In this document: in pieces, positions 20,495 to 28,854 of the stretch
How positions within the stretch are numbered: position 1 is the stretch's first letter
Layout of the letters: every line of letters starts with the position of its first letter
Assembly (NCBI RefSeq): GCF_000381885.1
Contig: NZ_KB907220.1
Span: forward strand, 143,955-206,390
Source of the DNA: Actinomadura atramentaria DSM 43919
GTDB taxonomy: Bacteria; Actinomycetota; Actinomycetes; Streptosporangiales; Streptosporangiaceae
DNA: 62,436 bases
Direction: 5' to 3'
Translations under genes and position numbers: made by a program
Notes under the pieces: model-generated
The model's input: the letters and a program-made list of their open reading frames with translations, nothing else
What the model was told of the DNA's origin: nothing
Databases searched by the model: none

Positions 20495-20534
20495 CCCGGC
20501 CCCGCGCGGTCCCCGGGGGCCGCGCCGGGCCGGG
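20495..20534. terminator. Bidirectional terminator
   Basis: Arms 20495-20509 (CCCGGCCCCGCGCGG) and 20520-20534 (CCGCGCCGGGCCGGG) pair over 15 bp with one mismatch. The loop itself is nearly self-complementary (CCCCGGGG). It fills the 42-base gap between two convergent genes and can serve both. Confidence 0.75.
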
Positions 20535-20535
20535 G

Positions 20536-21804
20536 TCAGACCTCGCCGCGGACCGTCGCGATGAGCCGGTCGAGGACGCGGGCGTCGGCGGACAGGCCGT
20601 TGTGCGCGTACTCGCTGGTGATCCACGGGCGCAGGCCCCGGATCGCGCGGGCGGTCTCGACGGAGTCGTCGCGGTCCACGTACAGGTCGTCGTAGTAGAT
20701 CGCGGCGGCGACGGGGACGGTGTTGGCCGCGAGCCGGTCGGCGTCGTAGAGCGCGGGCCAGGCGTCGCGGGCGGCGAGCAGGTCGGCGCAGTCGCGGAGT
20801 GGGCGCAGGGCCGGGTCCTCGTCGAACAGCCAGGGGTAGATCATCTCGCCGGTGAAGCGGAGCGGGCCGCCCGCGTCCGCGTCGAAGGCGGGGAACTCGG
20901 CGCGGACGCGCTCGGCGGCCCAGCGCGTCGCCGCGCCCTGCGCGTAGATCGGTTCGTGGAGCACGGCGTAGAGCGGCTGCGTCGCGTAGGACAGGGCCGC
21001 GTCCGCACGGCGCAGGAACGCGTCCGACAGCGCGCCGGACGGCAGGAACGCCTCTTCGAGCAGGTAGTGCAGCGCGTCGAAGCTCGCGGACGAGCCGAAC
21101 AGCGCGCCGAGCGTCTGGAAGCGCCGCGCGGTGAGGCGGTCGCCGCCGGGCAGCCGCTCGTCGTGCGCGGCGAGGCGGTCGGCGACGCGGCGGGCGAGAT
21201 CGGCGTCGGCGGGGTAGCGCGCGAAGTAGCGGTCGTTGGCGGCCAGGACGCGCGGGTATGCGGCGCGGTACACGTCGTCGGCGGTGGCGGTGAGGCTGGG
21301 CAGGCCGCCGGTGATGAACGCCTCGCGCAGTCCCTCGGGCGCGAGCGACAGGTACGTGACCGTGCAGAAGCCGCCGAAGCTCTGGCCGAGGACGCTCCAC
21401 GGCCGGTCGCCGCTGAGGCGGGCGCGCAGCAGTTCGGCGTCGCGGACGATGGAGTCGGCGCGGAAGTGCGCCAGGTGAGCGGCGGCCTCGGCGGGGTCTT
21501 CGGGGAGCGTCTGCCGGGTCGCGGGCGTGCTGCGGCCGGTGCCGCGCTGGTCGAGCAGGACGACGCGGTAGTCGCGCAGCGCCCGGTCGAGCCAGGCGAC
21601 GCCGTCGCCGGGGCGCGCGGCGCGGTGGCCGGGGCCGCCCTGGAGGAACAGCAGCCGGGGCAGGTCGTCGTGCTCGCGTCCGGGTGCGACGACCTCGCGG
21701 GCGTACACCTCGATCGTCGGTCCGGCGGGGTCGCCGTGGTCGAGCGGGACGTCGATGAAGTGGTCGGTGCAGACATAACCGGGCCTGCGGAACGTGACGG
21801 CCAT
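20536..21804 (-). CDS. Alpha/beta hydrolase, S33 aminopeptidase type
   Basis: A 422-residue cytosolic hydrolase of the proline iminopeptidase/S33 type. The oxyanion region is FLQGGPGHRA (near residue 55), then LLDQRGTGRSTP, and the nucleophile elbow is GQSFGGF (Ser near 145), matching the GxSxGG pattern of S33 peptidases. The C-terminal catalytic His is probably in SEYAHNGLS near residue 400. ATG at 21804 is chosen because gggagc precedes it closely and the product then starts at the family-like MAVTFRRPGYV; the frame is open 16 codons further. The substrate is not predictable: peptide or ester. Confidence 0.85.
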   Translation of the reverse strand: MAVTFRRPGYVCTDHFIDVPLDHGDPAGPTIEVYAREVVAPGREHDDLPRLLFLQGGPGHRAARPGDGVAWLDRALRDYRVVLLDQRGTGRSTPATRQTLPEDPAEAAAHLAHFRADSIVRDAELLRARLSGDRPWSVLGQSFGGFCTVTYLSLAPEGLREAFITGGLPSLTATADDVYRAAYPRVLAANDRYFARYPADADLARRVADRLAAHDERLPGGDRLTARRFQTLGALFGSSASFDALHYLLEEAFLPSGALSDAFLRRADAALSYATQPLYAVLHEPIYAQGAATRWAAERVRAEFPAFDADAGGPLRFTGEMIYPWLFDEDPALRPLRDCADLLAARDAWPALYDADRLAANTVPVAAAIYYDDLYVDRDDSVETARAIRGLRPWITSEYAHNGLSADARVLDRLIATVRGEV

Positions 21805-22060
21805 GCTCCCACTATGTCCCGCCGCCGGGCCCGTCCGCGCCGCCGGGGTCACGACCGGCGGTCGGGGTGGTCCAGCGGGTCACCGTGGTCGGCGTCCGGT
21901 GCCGGGACGCGAGCGGGTCCGGCGCTCCGTCGTCACCGGGGCCTGGTCTGCGGGGCGATGGACCGTCATGATCGGGTGTGGGGCGGATCACCCGTGTCGG
22001 GCGCGGACGGGCCGCCTATGATCGGCCGGATAAATCCCCACTGATTCAGTAGGAGATTCG

Positions 22061-23614
22061 TTGCTCCGCTCCTTCGCGGCGGCGTGCGCCGCCGGGCTCG
22101 TGCTCCTGTCCGCCGCCTCCCCCGCCTCCCCCGCGTCCGCCGCGCCGCCGCCGGACGGGCCGGGGCGCGGGTTCGTGCCCGCCTACATCGGCGGCCCCGC
22201 GACGCCGAAGCCGCTGGCGGGCGACCCGGTCCCCGCGAACCCGCACCAGGGGCCGGTCGGGCTGTCCTCGATGCACGCCGACAGCTACGCGTCCGACACT
22301 TACCCGTTCCTCGGGCCGCTCGGCCGGAACCCGAAGGTCACGGCCGAGGCGAAGGCCGGCGGGCTGCTGCCGGGCCTGTGCTCGACGGTGACGTTCGCGA
22401 AGCGCACCGGTCTGATCGTCGCGCAATGCACGCGCGGGCAGAACTTCGAGCTGCGGCTGATGGACCCGGCGACGCTGAAGGATCTGGCGACGTTCCCGCT
22501 GCCGCCGCGCCCCTCGACCGTCCAGGCGGTGTTCGGCCTGGACCTGGACAAGGTTCTCACCGACACGTCCGGCGGCGCGTACTACTACCTGGACGACCAG
22601 GACCGCGCGGTGCTGGCGGACTCGGCGTTCCACGTCCGCCGGTTCGCGCACGAGAAGGGCGCGGACGGCGCGTGGAAGTTCCGCGTCACCGACGACTGGG
22701 ACCTCTCCTCCTACGTCCCGCACGACTGCGCGACGTGGACGAACCCGTGGCCGAAGGGCGAGTGCGACCCGATCACCGCCGTCGGCCCCGACTGGACCGG
22801 GCTGATCTGGTGGATCACGCGGGGCGGGCGGATCGGGACGATCGACCCGGCGACGGGCCGCGTCCGGGCGACGCGGCTGCCGGGCGAGCAGATCCAGAAC
22901 TCGTTCGCCGCGTCCGCCGAGGGCGTCTCGGTGGTCTCCGACCACGCCCTGTACCTGCTGCGCGCGGGCGCGGACGGCACGCCCGCGACGGCCTGGCGGC
23001 GCGCCTACGACCGGGGCACCGGCCGCAAGTCGGGGCAGATCGACCAGGGGTCGGGCACGACGCCGACGTTCTTCGGGAACGGGCTCGTCGCGATCACCGA
23101 CAACGCCGACGACCGGATGCACGTGCTCGTCCTGCGCGCCCGCGACGGGGCGCGGGTGTGCTCGGTGCCGGTGTTCGGGAGCGGCGCGTCCGCGACGGAC
23201 AACTCGCTCGTCGGGTACGGGCGCAGCCTGTTCGTGGAGAACAACCACGGCTACCGCAACTTCGTGGAGCTGCCGCCGGGCGGCTCGTCGACCGGCGGCG
23301 TCAGCCGGATTGACGCCGCCGCGCACGGCTGCACGACCGCCTGGACGAGTGCGGAGCGGTCGCCGTCCACCGTCGCGAAGGCGTCCGTCCCGGCCGGGCT
23401 GCTGTACCTCTACACCAAGGAACCGCGCAACGACCTGATCGACGCCTGGTACTTCACCGCCGTGGACGTCCACACCGGCCGGACGGTCTACAAGGTCCTC
23501 ACCGGTACCGGCAAGTGGTACGACAACAACTGGGCGCCGATCACGATCGGACCGGACGGGACGGGCTACGTCGGAATCGTCGGCGGCATCGCCGCGATCC
23601 GCGACACCCCCTGA
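22061..23614 (+). CDS. Secreted protein, probable beta-propeller
   Basis: A 517-residue exported protein. A Sec signal peptide is clear: LRSFAAACAAGLVLLSAASP followed by an Ala/Pro-rich cleavage area near residue 27. The mature part has repeated short blocks of a Trp/Gly/Asp-rich strand pattern (GLIWWITRGGRIGTIDPATG, GNGLVAITDNADDRM, WYFTAVDVHTGRTVY), typical of propeller-like folds, and four or five Cys. The TTG start at 22061 has a strong agtaggag ribosome site. No enzymatic motif is recognised. Its stop abuts the stop of the convergent desaturase gene with no gap. Confidence 0.7.
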   Translation: MLRSFAAACAAGLVLLSAASPASPASAAPPPDGPGRGFVPAYIGGPATPKPLAGDPVPANPHQGPVGLSSMHADSYASDTYPFLGPLGRNPKVTAEAKAGGLLPGLCSTVTFAKRTGLIVAQCTRGQNFELRLMDPATLKDLATFPLPPRPSTVQAVFGLDLDKVLTDTSGGAYYYLDDQDRAVLADSAFHVRRFAHEKGADGAWKFRVTDDWDLSSYVPHDCATWTNPWPKGECDPITAVGPDWTGLIWWITRGGRIGTIDPATGRVRATRLPGEQIQNSFAASAEGVSVVSDHALYLLRAGADGTPATAWRRAYDRGTGRKSGQIDQGSGTTPTFFGNGLVAITDNADDRMHVLVLRARDGARVCSVPVFGSGASATDNSLVGYGRSLFVENNHGYRNFVELPPGGSSTGGVSRIDAAAHGCTTAWTSAERSPSTVAKASVPAGLLYLYTKEPRNDLIDAWYFTAVDVHTGRTVYKVLTGTGKWYDNNWAPITIGPDGTGYVGIVGGIAAIRDTP

Positions 23615-24733
23615 TCAGGCGCGCTGCCGCCGAGCGCGCACCGCGCCCTTCGGCGGCAGCGACAGCCGCAGGATCTTCCCCCACGTGCTCGCGGCCTGCC
23701 GCGACAGCCGGCCTGTGCGGTACGGCAGGTCGTACCGGGCGCACAGGTCGCGGATGCGCGGCGCGATCTCCGCGTACCGGTTGCTGGGCACGTCCGGGAA
23801 CACGTGGTGCTCGATCTGGTGCCCGAGGTTGCCGTTGAGGATCTGGAACAGCTTGCCGCCGGAGATGTTGGCCGAGCCGGTGATCTGCCGGACGTACCAC
23901 TCACCGCGCGTCTCGCCCTCCAGGCGCTCCTCGGGGAACACCTCGACGTCGGACGGGAAGTGGCCGCAGAAGATGATCGTGTGCGCCCACACGTTGCGGA
24001 TCGTGTTGGCGGCCAGCGCGCCCAGCATCGCGGGCAGGAAGCCCTTCCCGGCGAGCAGCGGGAACATCAGGTAGTCCTTGGCGGCCTGGCGGCCGATCTT
24101 GCGGCCGATCTCGCGGAGCTGGCGGTCGAACTCCTCCTGGGGCTTGCGGCCCTCCTGGACGGCCACCGGGTCCAGGTCGTACACCGCGATGCCGTACTCG
24201 TAGGTGAGCGCGAGCAGCACGTTGTAGAACGGCTGCGCCAGGAAGATCGGGTGCCACTCCTGCTCCGGCGTCACGCGCAGGATGCTGTAGCCCACGTCGC
24301 GGTCCTTGCCGAGCACGTTGGTGTACGTGTGGTGGACGACGTTGTGGGAGTGCTTCCACTGGGCGGACGGGCACGCGGCGTCCCACTCCCACGTCGTGGA
24401 GTGGATCTTGGGGTCGCGCATCCAGTCCCACTGGCCGTGCATGACGTTGTGGCCGATCTCCATGTTCTCGAGGATCTTGGCCAGCGCCAGCGTCGCCGTC
24501 CCGGCCAGCCAGAACGCGCGCTTGCGCCCGGCGAGCAGGAGGATGCGGCCGGATACGTCCAGGCCGCGCTGGACCGCGATCAGCCGCCGGATGTAGGCGG
24601 CGTCGCGGGCGCCCAGCGAACCGACGACCTCCACGCGCAGCGCGTCCAGCTCGGCGGCGATGCGCTCGTGGTCGGCGGGGGTGAGCCTGCCGCTCGTCGG
24701 CGTCGGCACGGGAGTCGGGGTGCTCGTCGGCAT
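23615..24733 (-). CDS. Membrane fatty-acid desaturase, DesA3-like
   Basis: A 372-residue di-iron acyl desaturase of the type represented by the mycobacterial acyl-CoA delta-9 desaturase DesA3. The three His boxes are HNVMHG (95-100), HSHNVVHH (128-135) and HQIEHH (305-310), within the family sequence GNLGHQIEHHVFPDVPSNRY. Hydrophobic segments at about 72-90, 165-185 and 222-258 give the membrane core. I chose ATG at 24733; the frame is open 26 codons further without support. It needs an NADPH reductase partner, which is not adjacent. The substrate chain length and position are not determined. Confidence 0.88.
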   Translation of the reverse strand: MPTSTPTPVPTPTSGRLTPADHERIAAELDALRVEVVGSLGARDAAYIRRLIAVQRGLDVSGRILLLAGRKRAFWLAGTATLALAKILENMEIGHNVMHGQWDWMRDPKIHSTTWEWDAACPSAQWKHSHNVVHHTYTNVLGKDRDVGYSILRVTPEQEWHPIFLAQPFYNVLLALTYEYGIAVYDLDPVAVQEGRKPQEEFDRQLREIGRKIGRQAAKDYLMFPLLAGKGFLPAMLGALAANTIRNVWAHTIIFCGHFPSDVEVFPEERLEGETRGEWYVRQITGSANISGGKLFQILNGNLGHQIEHHVFPDVPSNRYAEIAPRIRDLCARYDLPYRTGRLSRQAASTWGKILRLSLPPKGAVRARRQRA

Positions 24734-24901
24734 GGAATCAGGGCTCCGTTCGGGCGGTACGGCGTTCCACGCTACGCGCGGGCCGTTTCCCCGGTCTCGC
24801 GGTGAACCCAAGAGATGCGGGCGGGCTCTGTCAGCCCGATGACAACGAACGTCACGTCCGCCACGCGGCCGTCCTTATCGTGACGGTTTCTTAGCCTGGA
24901 A

Positions 24902-24935
24902 ACGGGAATGACCTGAATCTGGCAAGGGTTCCCGT
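24902..24935 (+). promoter_or_regulatory. Leader hairpin upstream of the flippase-like gene
   Basis: Perfect arms ACGGGAA (24902-24908) and TTCCCGT (24929-24935) span a 20-base loop and end 30 bases before the start codon at 24966. Upstream, ttcttagcctgg might hold a -10. The rest of this 232-base gap shows nothing clear. Confidence 0.3.
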
Positions 24936-24965
24936 CTTCGGGCGAGCTTGCGAGGTGACCGGACG

Positions 24966-26132
24966 ATGACCGAGGCGTCAACGGCACCCGACCCTCCCCT
25001 GACGGACGCCGAGCCGCCCGTTCCCGAGCCGCGGCGGACGTCCCGGCTCGGCCGCGTCCTGCACTGGGCGATGGCCCTCGGACTGCTCGCGGCGGTGCCG
25101 TTCGTCTACGCGGAACTGCCCGAACCCGGCGCGCTGTGGGACTCGGTGTCCGGCGCGCGGCCCGAGTGGCTGCTCGTCGTCGCGGCCGGAGCGGTCGCGT
25201 CGATGGCCATGTTCGCGCGGCTCCAGCGGCGGCTGCTGCGCATCGGCGGGCTGCGGATGTCGCGGCGGCGCGCGGCGGCGATCACGTTCGCGGGCAACGC
25301 GCTGTCCACGACGCTGCCCGCCGGGCCGGCCGTCAGCGTCGTCTACACGTTCCGGCAGTTCCGGCGCGGGGGCGCGTCCGCGCGGCTGGCGACGGCCGTG
25401 ATCATCCTCGGCGGGGTCGTGACGACCACCGCGTACACCGTCGTCGGGCTCGTCGCGCTGCTCGCCGACCCGCACGCCCGGACGTTCGCGCTGGCGGGGC
25501 TGACCGTCCCGGCCGCGCTGGCGTTGGCGGCGGGCGCGGCGCTCGCGCGGCCCGGGCCCCGCGTGCGGCTGGCTCGGCTCGCGCGCCGGGCGGCGCTCGC
25601 GGTCGCCGGGCACCCCAGGATCAAGCCGTGGGCGATCCGGTTGCGCGACGGGTTCGCGCTGCTGCGGCCGACGCGCCGCGACTGGGGCGCGCTGCTGGTG
25701 CTGGCCGTCCTGAACTGGGTCTTCGACATCCTCGCGCTGTACGCGGCGGCACAGGCGGTCGGCGTCGGCGTCTCGCCGGTCTCGACGGCGCTCGTGTACT
25801 TCGCGGCGCAGGCGGCGGGCAGCGCGCTGCCGATCCTGCCCGGCGGGCTCGGCGCGATCGAGAGCAGCATGGCGGCGTCGCTGGTCGCGCTCGGCGCGGC
25901 GTTCGCGCCGGCCGCGGCGGCGGTCGCGGTGTACCGGCTCGCGTCCTACTGGGCGATCGTCGCGGCGGGCTGGCTGGCGTGGCTGGTGCTGAACGAGGGC
26001 GCGCGGGTGCCCGCGCGGGCGCGGGCCGCCCTCGGCTGGGCGGGGCGCGCGACCCTGGCGGCGACCGCGCCGTTCGGGGCGCTGTATCCGGGCGCGCCGC
26101 TGCCGACGTCCGCCGAAGCCCGGCAGCCCTGA
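24966..26132 (+). CDS. LPG-synthase TM-domain family membrane protein
   Basis: A 388-residue integral membrane protein of the UPF0104/lysylphosphatidylglycerol-synthase transmembrane (flippase-like) family. About eight hydrophobic helices are visible, for example at about 31-46, 64-80, 130-160, 170-195, 240-265 and 285-340. The conserved loops are GNALSTTLPAGPAVSVVYTF (residues about 107-126) and ALPILPGGLGAIESSMAASL near 285, the family signature. The ATG at 24966 is preceded by gaggtg. There is no C-terminal lysyltransferase domain, so it is a stand-alone flippase-type module; a separate DUF2156 lysyltransferase-like gene lies at 46005. Their pairing is speculative. Confidence 0.8.
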   Translation: MTEASTAPDPPLTDAEPPVPEPRRTSRLGRVLHWAMALGLLAAVPFVYAELPEPGALWDSVSGARPEWLLVVAAGAVASMAMFARLQRRLLRIGGLRMSRRRAAAITFAGNALSTTLPAGPAVSVVYTFRQFRRGGASARLATAVIILGGVVTTTAYTVVGLVALLADPHARTFALAGLTVPAALALAAGAALARPGPRVRLARLARRAALAVAGHPRIKPWAIRLRDGFALLRPTRRDWGALLVLAVLNWVFDILALYAAAQAVGVGVSPVSTALVYFAAQAAGSALPILPGGLGAIESSMAASLVALGAAFAPAAAAVAVYRLASYWAIVAAGWLAWLVLNEGARVPARARAALGWAGRATLAATAPFGALYPGAPLPTSAEARQP

Positions 26133-26194
26133 CGTTCCCCCCGCGGCGGCCCCGGGCGGGGTTGTCCGGTGCTGGTCTCGCTGTTACGCTCCCA

Positions 26195-26208
26195 AGCGAG
26201 CGCTTGGT
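26195..26208. promoter_or_regulatory. KstR2-like operator
   Basis: AGCGAGCGCTTGGT differs from AnCAAGnnCTTGnT at one position. It sits 32 bases before the first LLM oxidoreductase start. The 29 bases 26180-26208 match 47704-47733 with one inserted T, so a longer promoter-operator unit is shared. Confidence 0.75.
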
Positions 26209-26240
26209 TAATTGTCGCAGCGGAGCACCACGGAGGCGCG

Positions 26241-27308
26241 ATGACGTCCCTACGGATCAGCCTGGGGTACGAACTGGAGGTGCGCGGCCGGTCCCGCGAG
26301 GTCGAACGGCGGGCGTTCGCGAACGTGATGGACCAGGTCGAGCGGGCGGACCGGCTCGGCTACGACACCGCCTGGTTCGTCGAGCACCACTTCACGCGCG
26401 GGTTCTCGCACTCGTCGGCGCCCGACCTCGTCCTCGCCGGGCTGTCGCAGCGGACCGAGCGCATCCGGCTGGGGCTCGGCGTCGTGCTGCTGCCGTTCCA
26501 GTCGCCGATCCGGACGGCCGAGCGCGTCGCGACGCTCGACGTGATCAGCGGGGGCCGCGTCGAGTTCGGCACCGGGCGGGGCGCGTCACCGCTGGAGTAC
26601 CAGGCGTTCCAGCGGCCCTTCGAGCAGTCGCGGCGGCTGTGGGAGGAGTCGCTGGAGGCCGTCCTGGCGATCTGGAACGCGGACGGCCGCCCGGTCACGC
26701 GCTCCGCGGACCACTTCGAGATCCCCGACGTGTCCGTGTACCCGCGCCCGGTGCAGGAACCGCACCCGCCCGTCTGGGTCGCGTCGACCTCGCTGGACGG
26801 GTACCTCGCCGCCGCCGACCAGGGCCACCACCTGCTCGGCATGACGATGCTCAAGGGCCTGGACGAGGTCGCCGCCGACATCGCCGCCTACAAGGAACGC
26901 CTCGCCGAGCGCGGGTTCGACCCCGCGACGCGGCGGATCGCGCTGATGATCCCCTGGCACGTCGCGCCGACCCGGGACGAGGCCGTCGAGACCGCCGCCG
27001 ACGCGGTGCTCTGGTACCTGCGCCGCCAGATCAACCTCGTCGCGCCGCCCGGGTACACCGACGCGCGGCACGCCACGCACCGCGTCCTCGGCCAGCAGGC
27101 CGTCGCGATGCCGCCCGAGGAGGCGATGGCCGTGCTGCGCGACGAGACGATGGTCGTCATCGACGACGTCGCCGGATCACGCAAGGCCGTCGAGCGCATC
27201 GAGGCCGCCGGGGCCACCGACCTGATCCTCCAGGTGCAGGTCGGCGGGCTCGCCCACGACCGGGTGTGCGCCGCGATGGAGCTGTTCATGCGGGAGGTGG
27301 CGCGGTGA
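26241..27308 (+). CDS. LLM-class flavin-dependent monooxygenase
   Basis: A 355-residue TIM-barrel oxidoreductase of the bacterial luciferase-like (LLM) family. Such enzymes oxidise a substrate with reduced flavin supplied by a partner reductase. Family marks are YDTAWFVEHHFTRG (residues about 42-55), RIRLGLGVVLLPFQSPIRTA and RVEFGTGRGASPLEYQAF (the flavin phosphate loop), and the PPVWVASTS strand. The ATG at 26241 follows ggaggcgcg. It is the first gene after an operator and overlaps the next gene by four bases (GTGA). The HsaB-like reductase at 32402 is the obvious flavin supplier. The substrate is unknown. Confidence 0.88.
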   Translation: MTSLRISLGYELEVRGRSREVERRAFANVMDQVERADRLGYDTAWFVEHHFTRGFSHSSAPDLVLAGLSQRTERIRLGLGVVLLPFQSPIRTAERVATLDVISGGRVEFGTGRGASPLEYQAFQRPFEQSRRLWEESLEAVLAIWNADGRPVTRSADHFEIPDVSVYPRPVQEPHPPVWVASTSLDGYLAAADQGHHLLGMTMLKGLDEVAADIAAYKERLAERGFDPATRRIALMIPWHVAPTRDEAVETAADAVLWYLRRQINLVAPPGYTDARHATHRVLGQQAVAMPPEEAMAVLRDETMVVIDDVAGSRKAVERIEAAGATDLILQVQVGGLAHDRVCAAMELFMREVAR

Positions 27309-28627
27309 GCGGCTGGCTCACCCGCGCGGGCTTCCCCGCCGGGCACCGGGCGGCCGGGCTGCTGCGCGTCTCCCCCGAGGGCGGGCTGGTCGCGCCCCTC
27401 GCCGCCGCCGACCTCGCCGCCGCGCGCGAGCTGACGGCCGAGACGCTGCGCGCCGCCGGGATCGGCGCGCGGGACCGCGTCGTGGTCGCGCTCGGCGACG
27501 ACGGCGAGCCCGCCGGGACGCCGCTGGCGCTGGCCGCTTCCGACATCGCCGAGGCCGCCGCGACGGTCGGACCGCGCGGACGGCTGCGCCTGCACACGGC
27601 GTTGGAGGCGGTCGGGGCCACGACGCTGATCGCGACGCCGACCGGCGCGATGGACTTCCTCGCGCGGCTGCACCTGGAGTTCCTGCTCGACCCCCTCGAC
27701 CTGGAGCTGGAGAACCTGCTGATCGTCGGGGAGATCCCGACGCCGGGCACGGCGGCGCAGCTCGCCGCCGAGTTCGACGCGCGGGTGCGCGAGCTGTACG
27801 CGGACCCGTTCTTCGGCGTCCCGATCGCCTGGCGCGACCCGTCCGACCCGACGCTGACCCCCGTCCGCGACGGCCTCCTAGCCCTCGCGCACCCGGACAA
27901 GGACGCGCTCCTGGACCCGCCCTTCCCTAACGGCACGGCTGAACTGGTCCTCACGCCGACCTGGCACTCGACCCACGCCGCCTCGACCCTCCGCACGGGC
28001 CACGCCACCCGCCTCACCGCCGACCCCCAGAACGGCACCGCGGGGGGCGACCCGAGCGGTGCCACCGGCGGCGCTGCGGGCGACGCCCGGGCCGGTGACG
28101 CGGGCGGCGACACGGGCGATCATCCAGGCCGTGCCACGGGCAGCACGCTGAACGGGACCACGGGCGGCACCGCAGGCGGCCCCGCAAGCGCCACCGCGGG
28201 CGGCGCTGCGGGCGGTGCCACAGGCGGCGCTGCGGGCGGTGCTGCGGGCGGTGCTGCGGGTCGGGGTGGGGGTGGGGTGCCCGTGCCGCGGCACACCGTC
28301 GGGGAGCACGTGCTGATCCGGGGGCGGTGGGTCTCGCTGCCCGCGATCGAGGCCGCGCTGGCGCGGATCGACGGCGTGACCCGGTGGGACCTGCGGATCT
28401 CCCGCGACGGGACGCTCGACGCGGCGGCGCTGCACGTGTCCTTCAACCGGGACACGCTCGTGCGCAACCCGATGTGGAAGGGGCGTATCGCGCAGGCCCT
28501 CTACGCGCTCACGCCCGTCGCGATCGACGTGGTCGTGGCGGACGAGGTCGTCGAGGAACGCGCCCCCGGCACGGTCACCGACGCACGCGGCCACCACCTC
28601 GGCCGCGACCGCGCGGCCCTCGCCTGA
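27305..28627 (+). CDS. Degenerate PaaK-like adenylate-forming protein
   Basis: A 440-residue protein resembling phenylacetate-CoA ligase (PaaK). Recognisable parts are the GATTLIATPTGAMDFLARL and DPLDLELENLLIVGEI segments (residues about 104-144), which match PaaK's conserved central domain, and a PaaK-like C-terminal mobile domain from about 330 (GEHVLIRGRWVSLPAIEAAL). The Thr/Ser/Gly-rich ATP-phosphate loop (TSGTTG) is missing, so it may not adenylate. Residues about 243-324 are a Gly/Ala/Thr low-complexity insert. It starts by a GTGA overlap with the monooxygenase, so the two are co-translated and probably partners. Confidence 0.65.
   Translation: MSGWLTRAGFPAGHRAAGLLRVSPEGGLVAPLAAADLAAARELTAETLRAAGIGARDRVVVALGDDGEPAGTPLALAASDIAEAAATVGPRGRLRLHTALEAVGATTLIATPTGAMDFLARLHLEFLLDPLDLELENLLIVGEIPTPGTAAQLAAEFDARVRELYADPFFGVPIAWRDPSDPTLTPVRDGLLALAHPDKDALLDPPFPNGTAELVLTPTWHSTHAASTLRTGHATRLTADPQNGTAGGDPSGATGGAAGDARAGDAGGDTGDHPGRATGSTLNGTTGGTAGGPASATAGGAAGGATGGAAGGAAGGAAGRGGGGVPVPRHTVGEHVLIRGRWVSLPAIEAALARIDGVTRWDLRISRDGTLDAAALHVSFNRDTLVRNPMWKGRIAQALYALTPVAIDVVVADEVVEERAPGTVTDARGHHLGRDRAALA
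28031..28276 (+). repeat. In-frame low-complexity repeat
   Basis: A GC-rich region coding Gly-Gly-Ala and Gly-Gly-Thr tracts. Near 28198-28260 a 12-bp unit GGCGGTGCTGCG and close variants recur about five times. It forms an insert inside the PaaK-like gene and probably varies in copy number between strains. Confidence 0.75.
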
Positions 28628-28690
28628 CCCAACGAACCCGACAAGCCCGACGATCCCCGCACCGCGAGCCACCCCCGCGACCCGGACACC

Positions 28691-28811
28691 GCACGGACGC
28701 GGCACGGACGCGGCACGGACGCGGCACGGACGCGGCACGGACGCGGCACGGACGCGGCACGGACGCGGCACGAGCGCCGCACGGACACCGCACGAGCGCC
28801 GCACGGACGCG
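28691..28811. repeat. 11-bp tandem repeat array
   Basis: Eleven consecutive 11-bp units of GCACGGACGCG. Units 1-7 and 11 are perfect; units 8-10 (28768-28800) are variants GCACGAGCGCC and GCACGGACACC. A further partial unit follows at 28812. The 11-bp period is not a multiple of three, so it is not coding. It lies in the 227-base gap just upstream of the next CoA-ligase gene. Confidence 0.95.
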
Positions 28812-28854
28812 GCACGGCACCCGCAGGGCGTGGTGGTGCGCGCGAGGAGGCGAG

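Noticed and set aside
26900..26940. tRNA-like T-loop (gcgggttcgaccccgcg)
   Set aside because: It lies in the LLM coding region and no cloverleaf arms are present. No tRNA was found in the window.
26241..27308. Bacterial luciferase (light production)
   Set aside because: The family fold is shared but no luxB, fatty-acid reductase or other lux gene is present; the HsaB-like reductase fits a catabolic oxygenase.
28691..28811. CRISPR array
   Set aside because: The units are 11 bp, adjacent without spacers. No cas gene is present.
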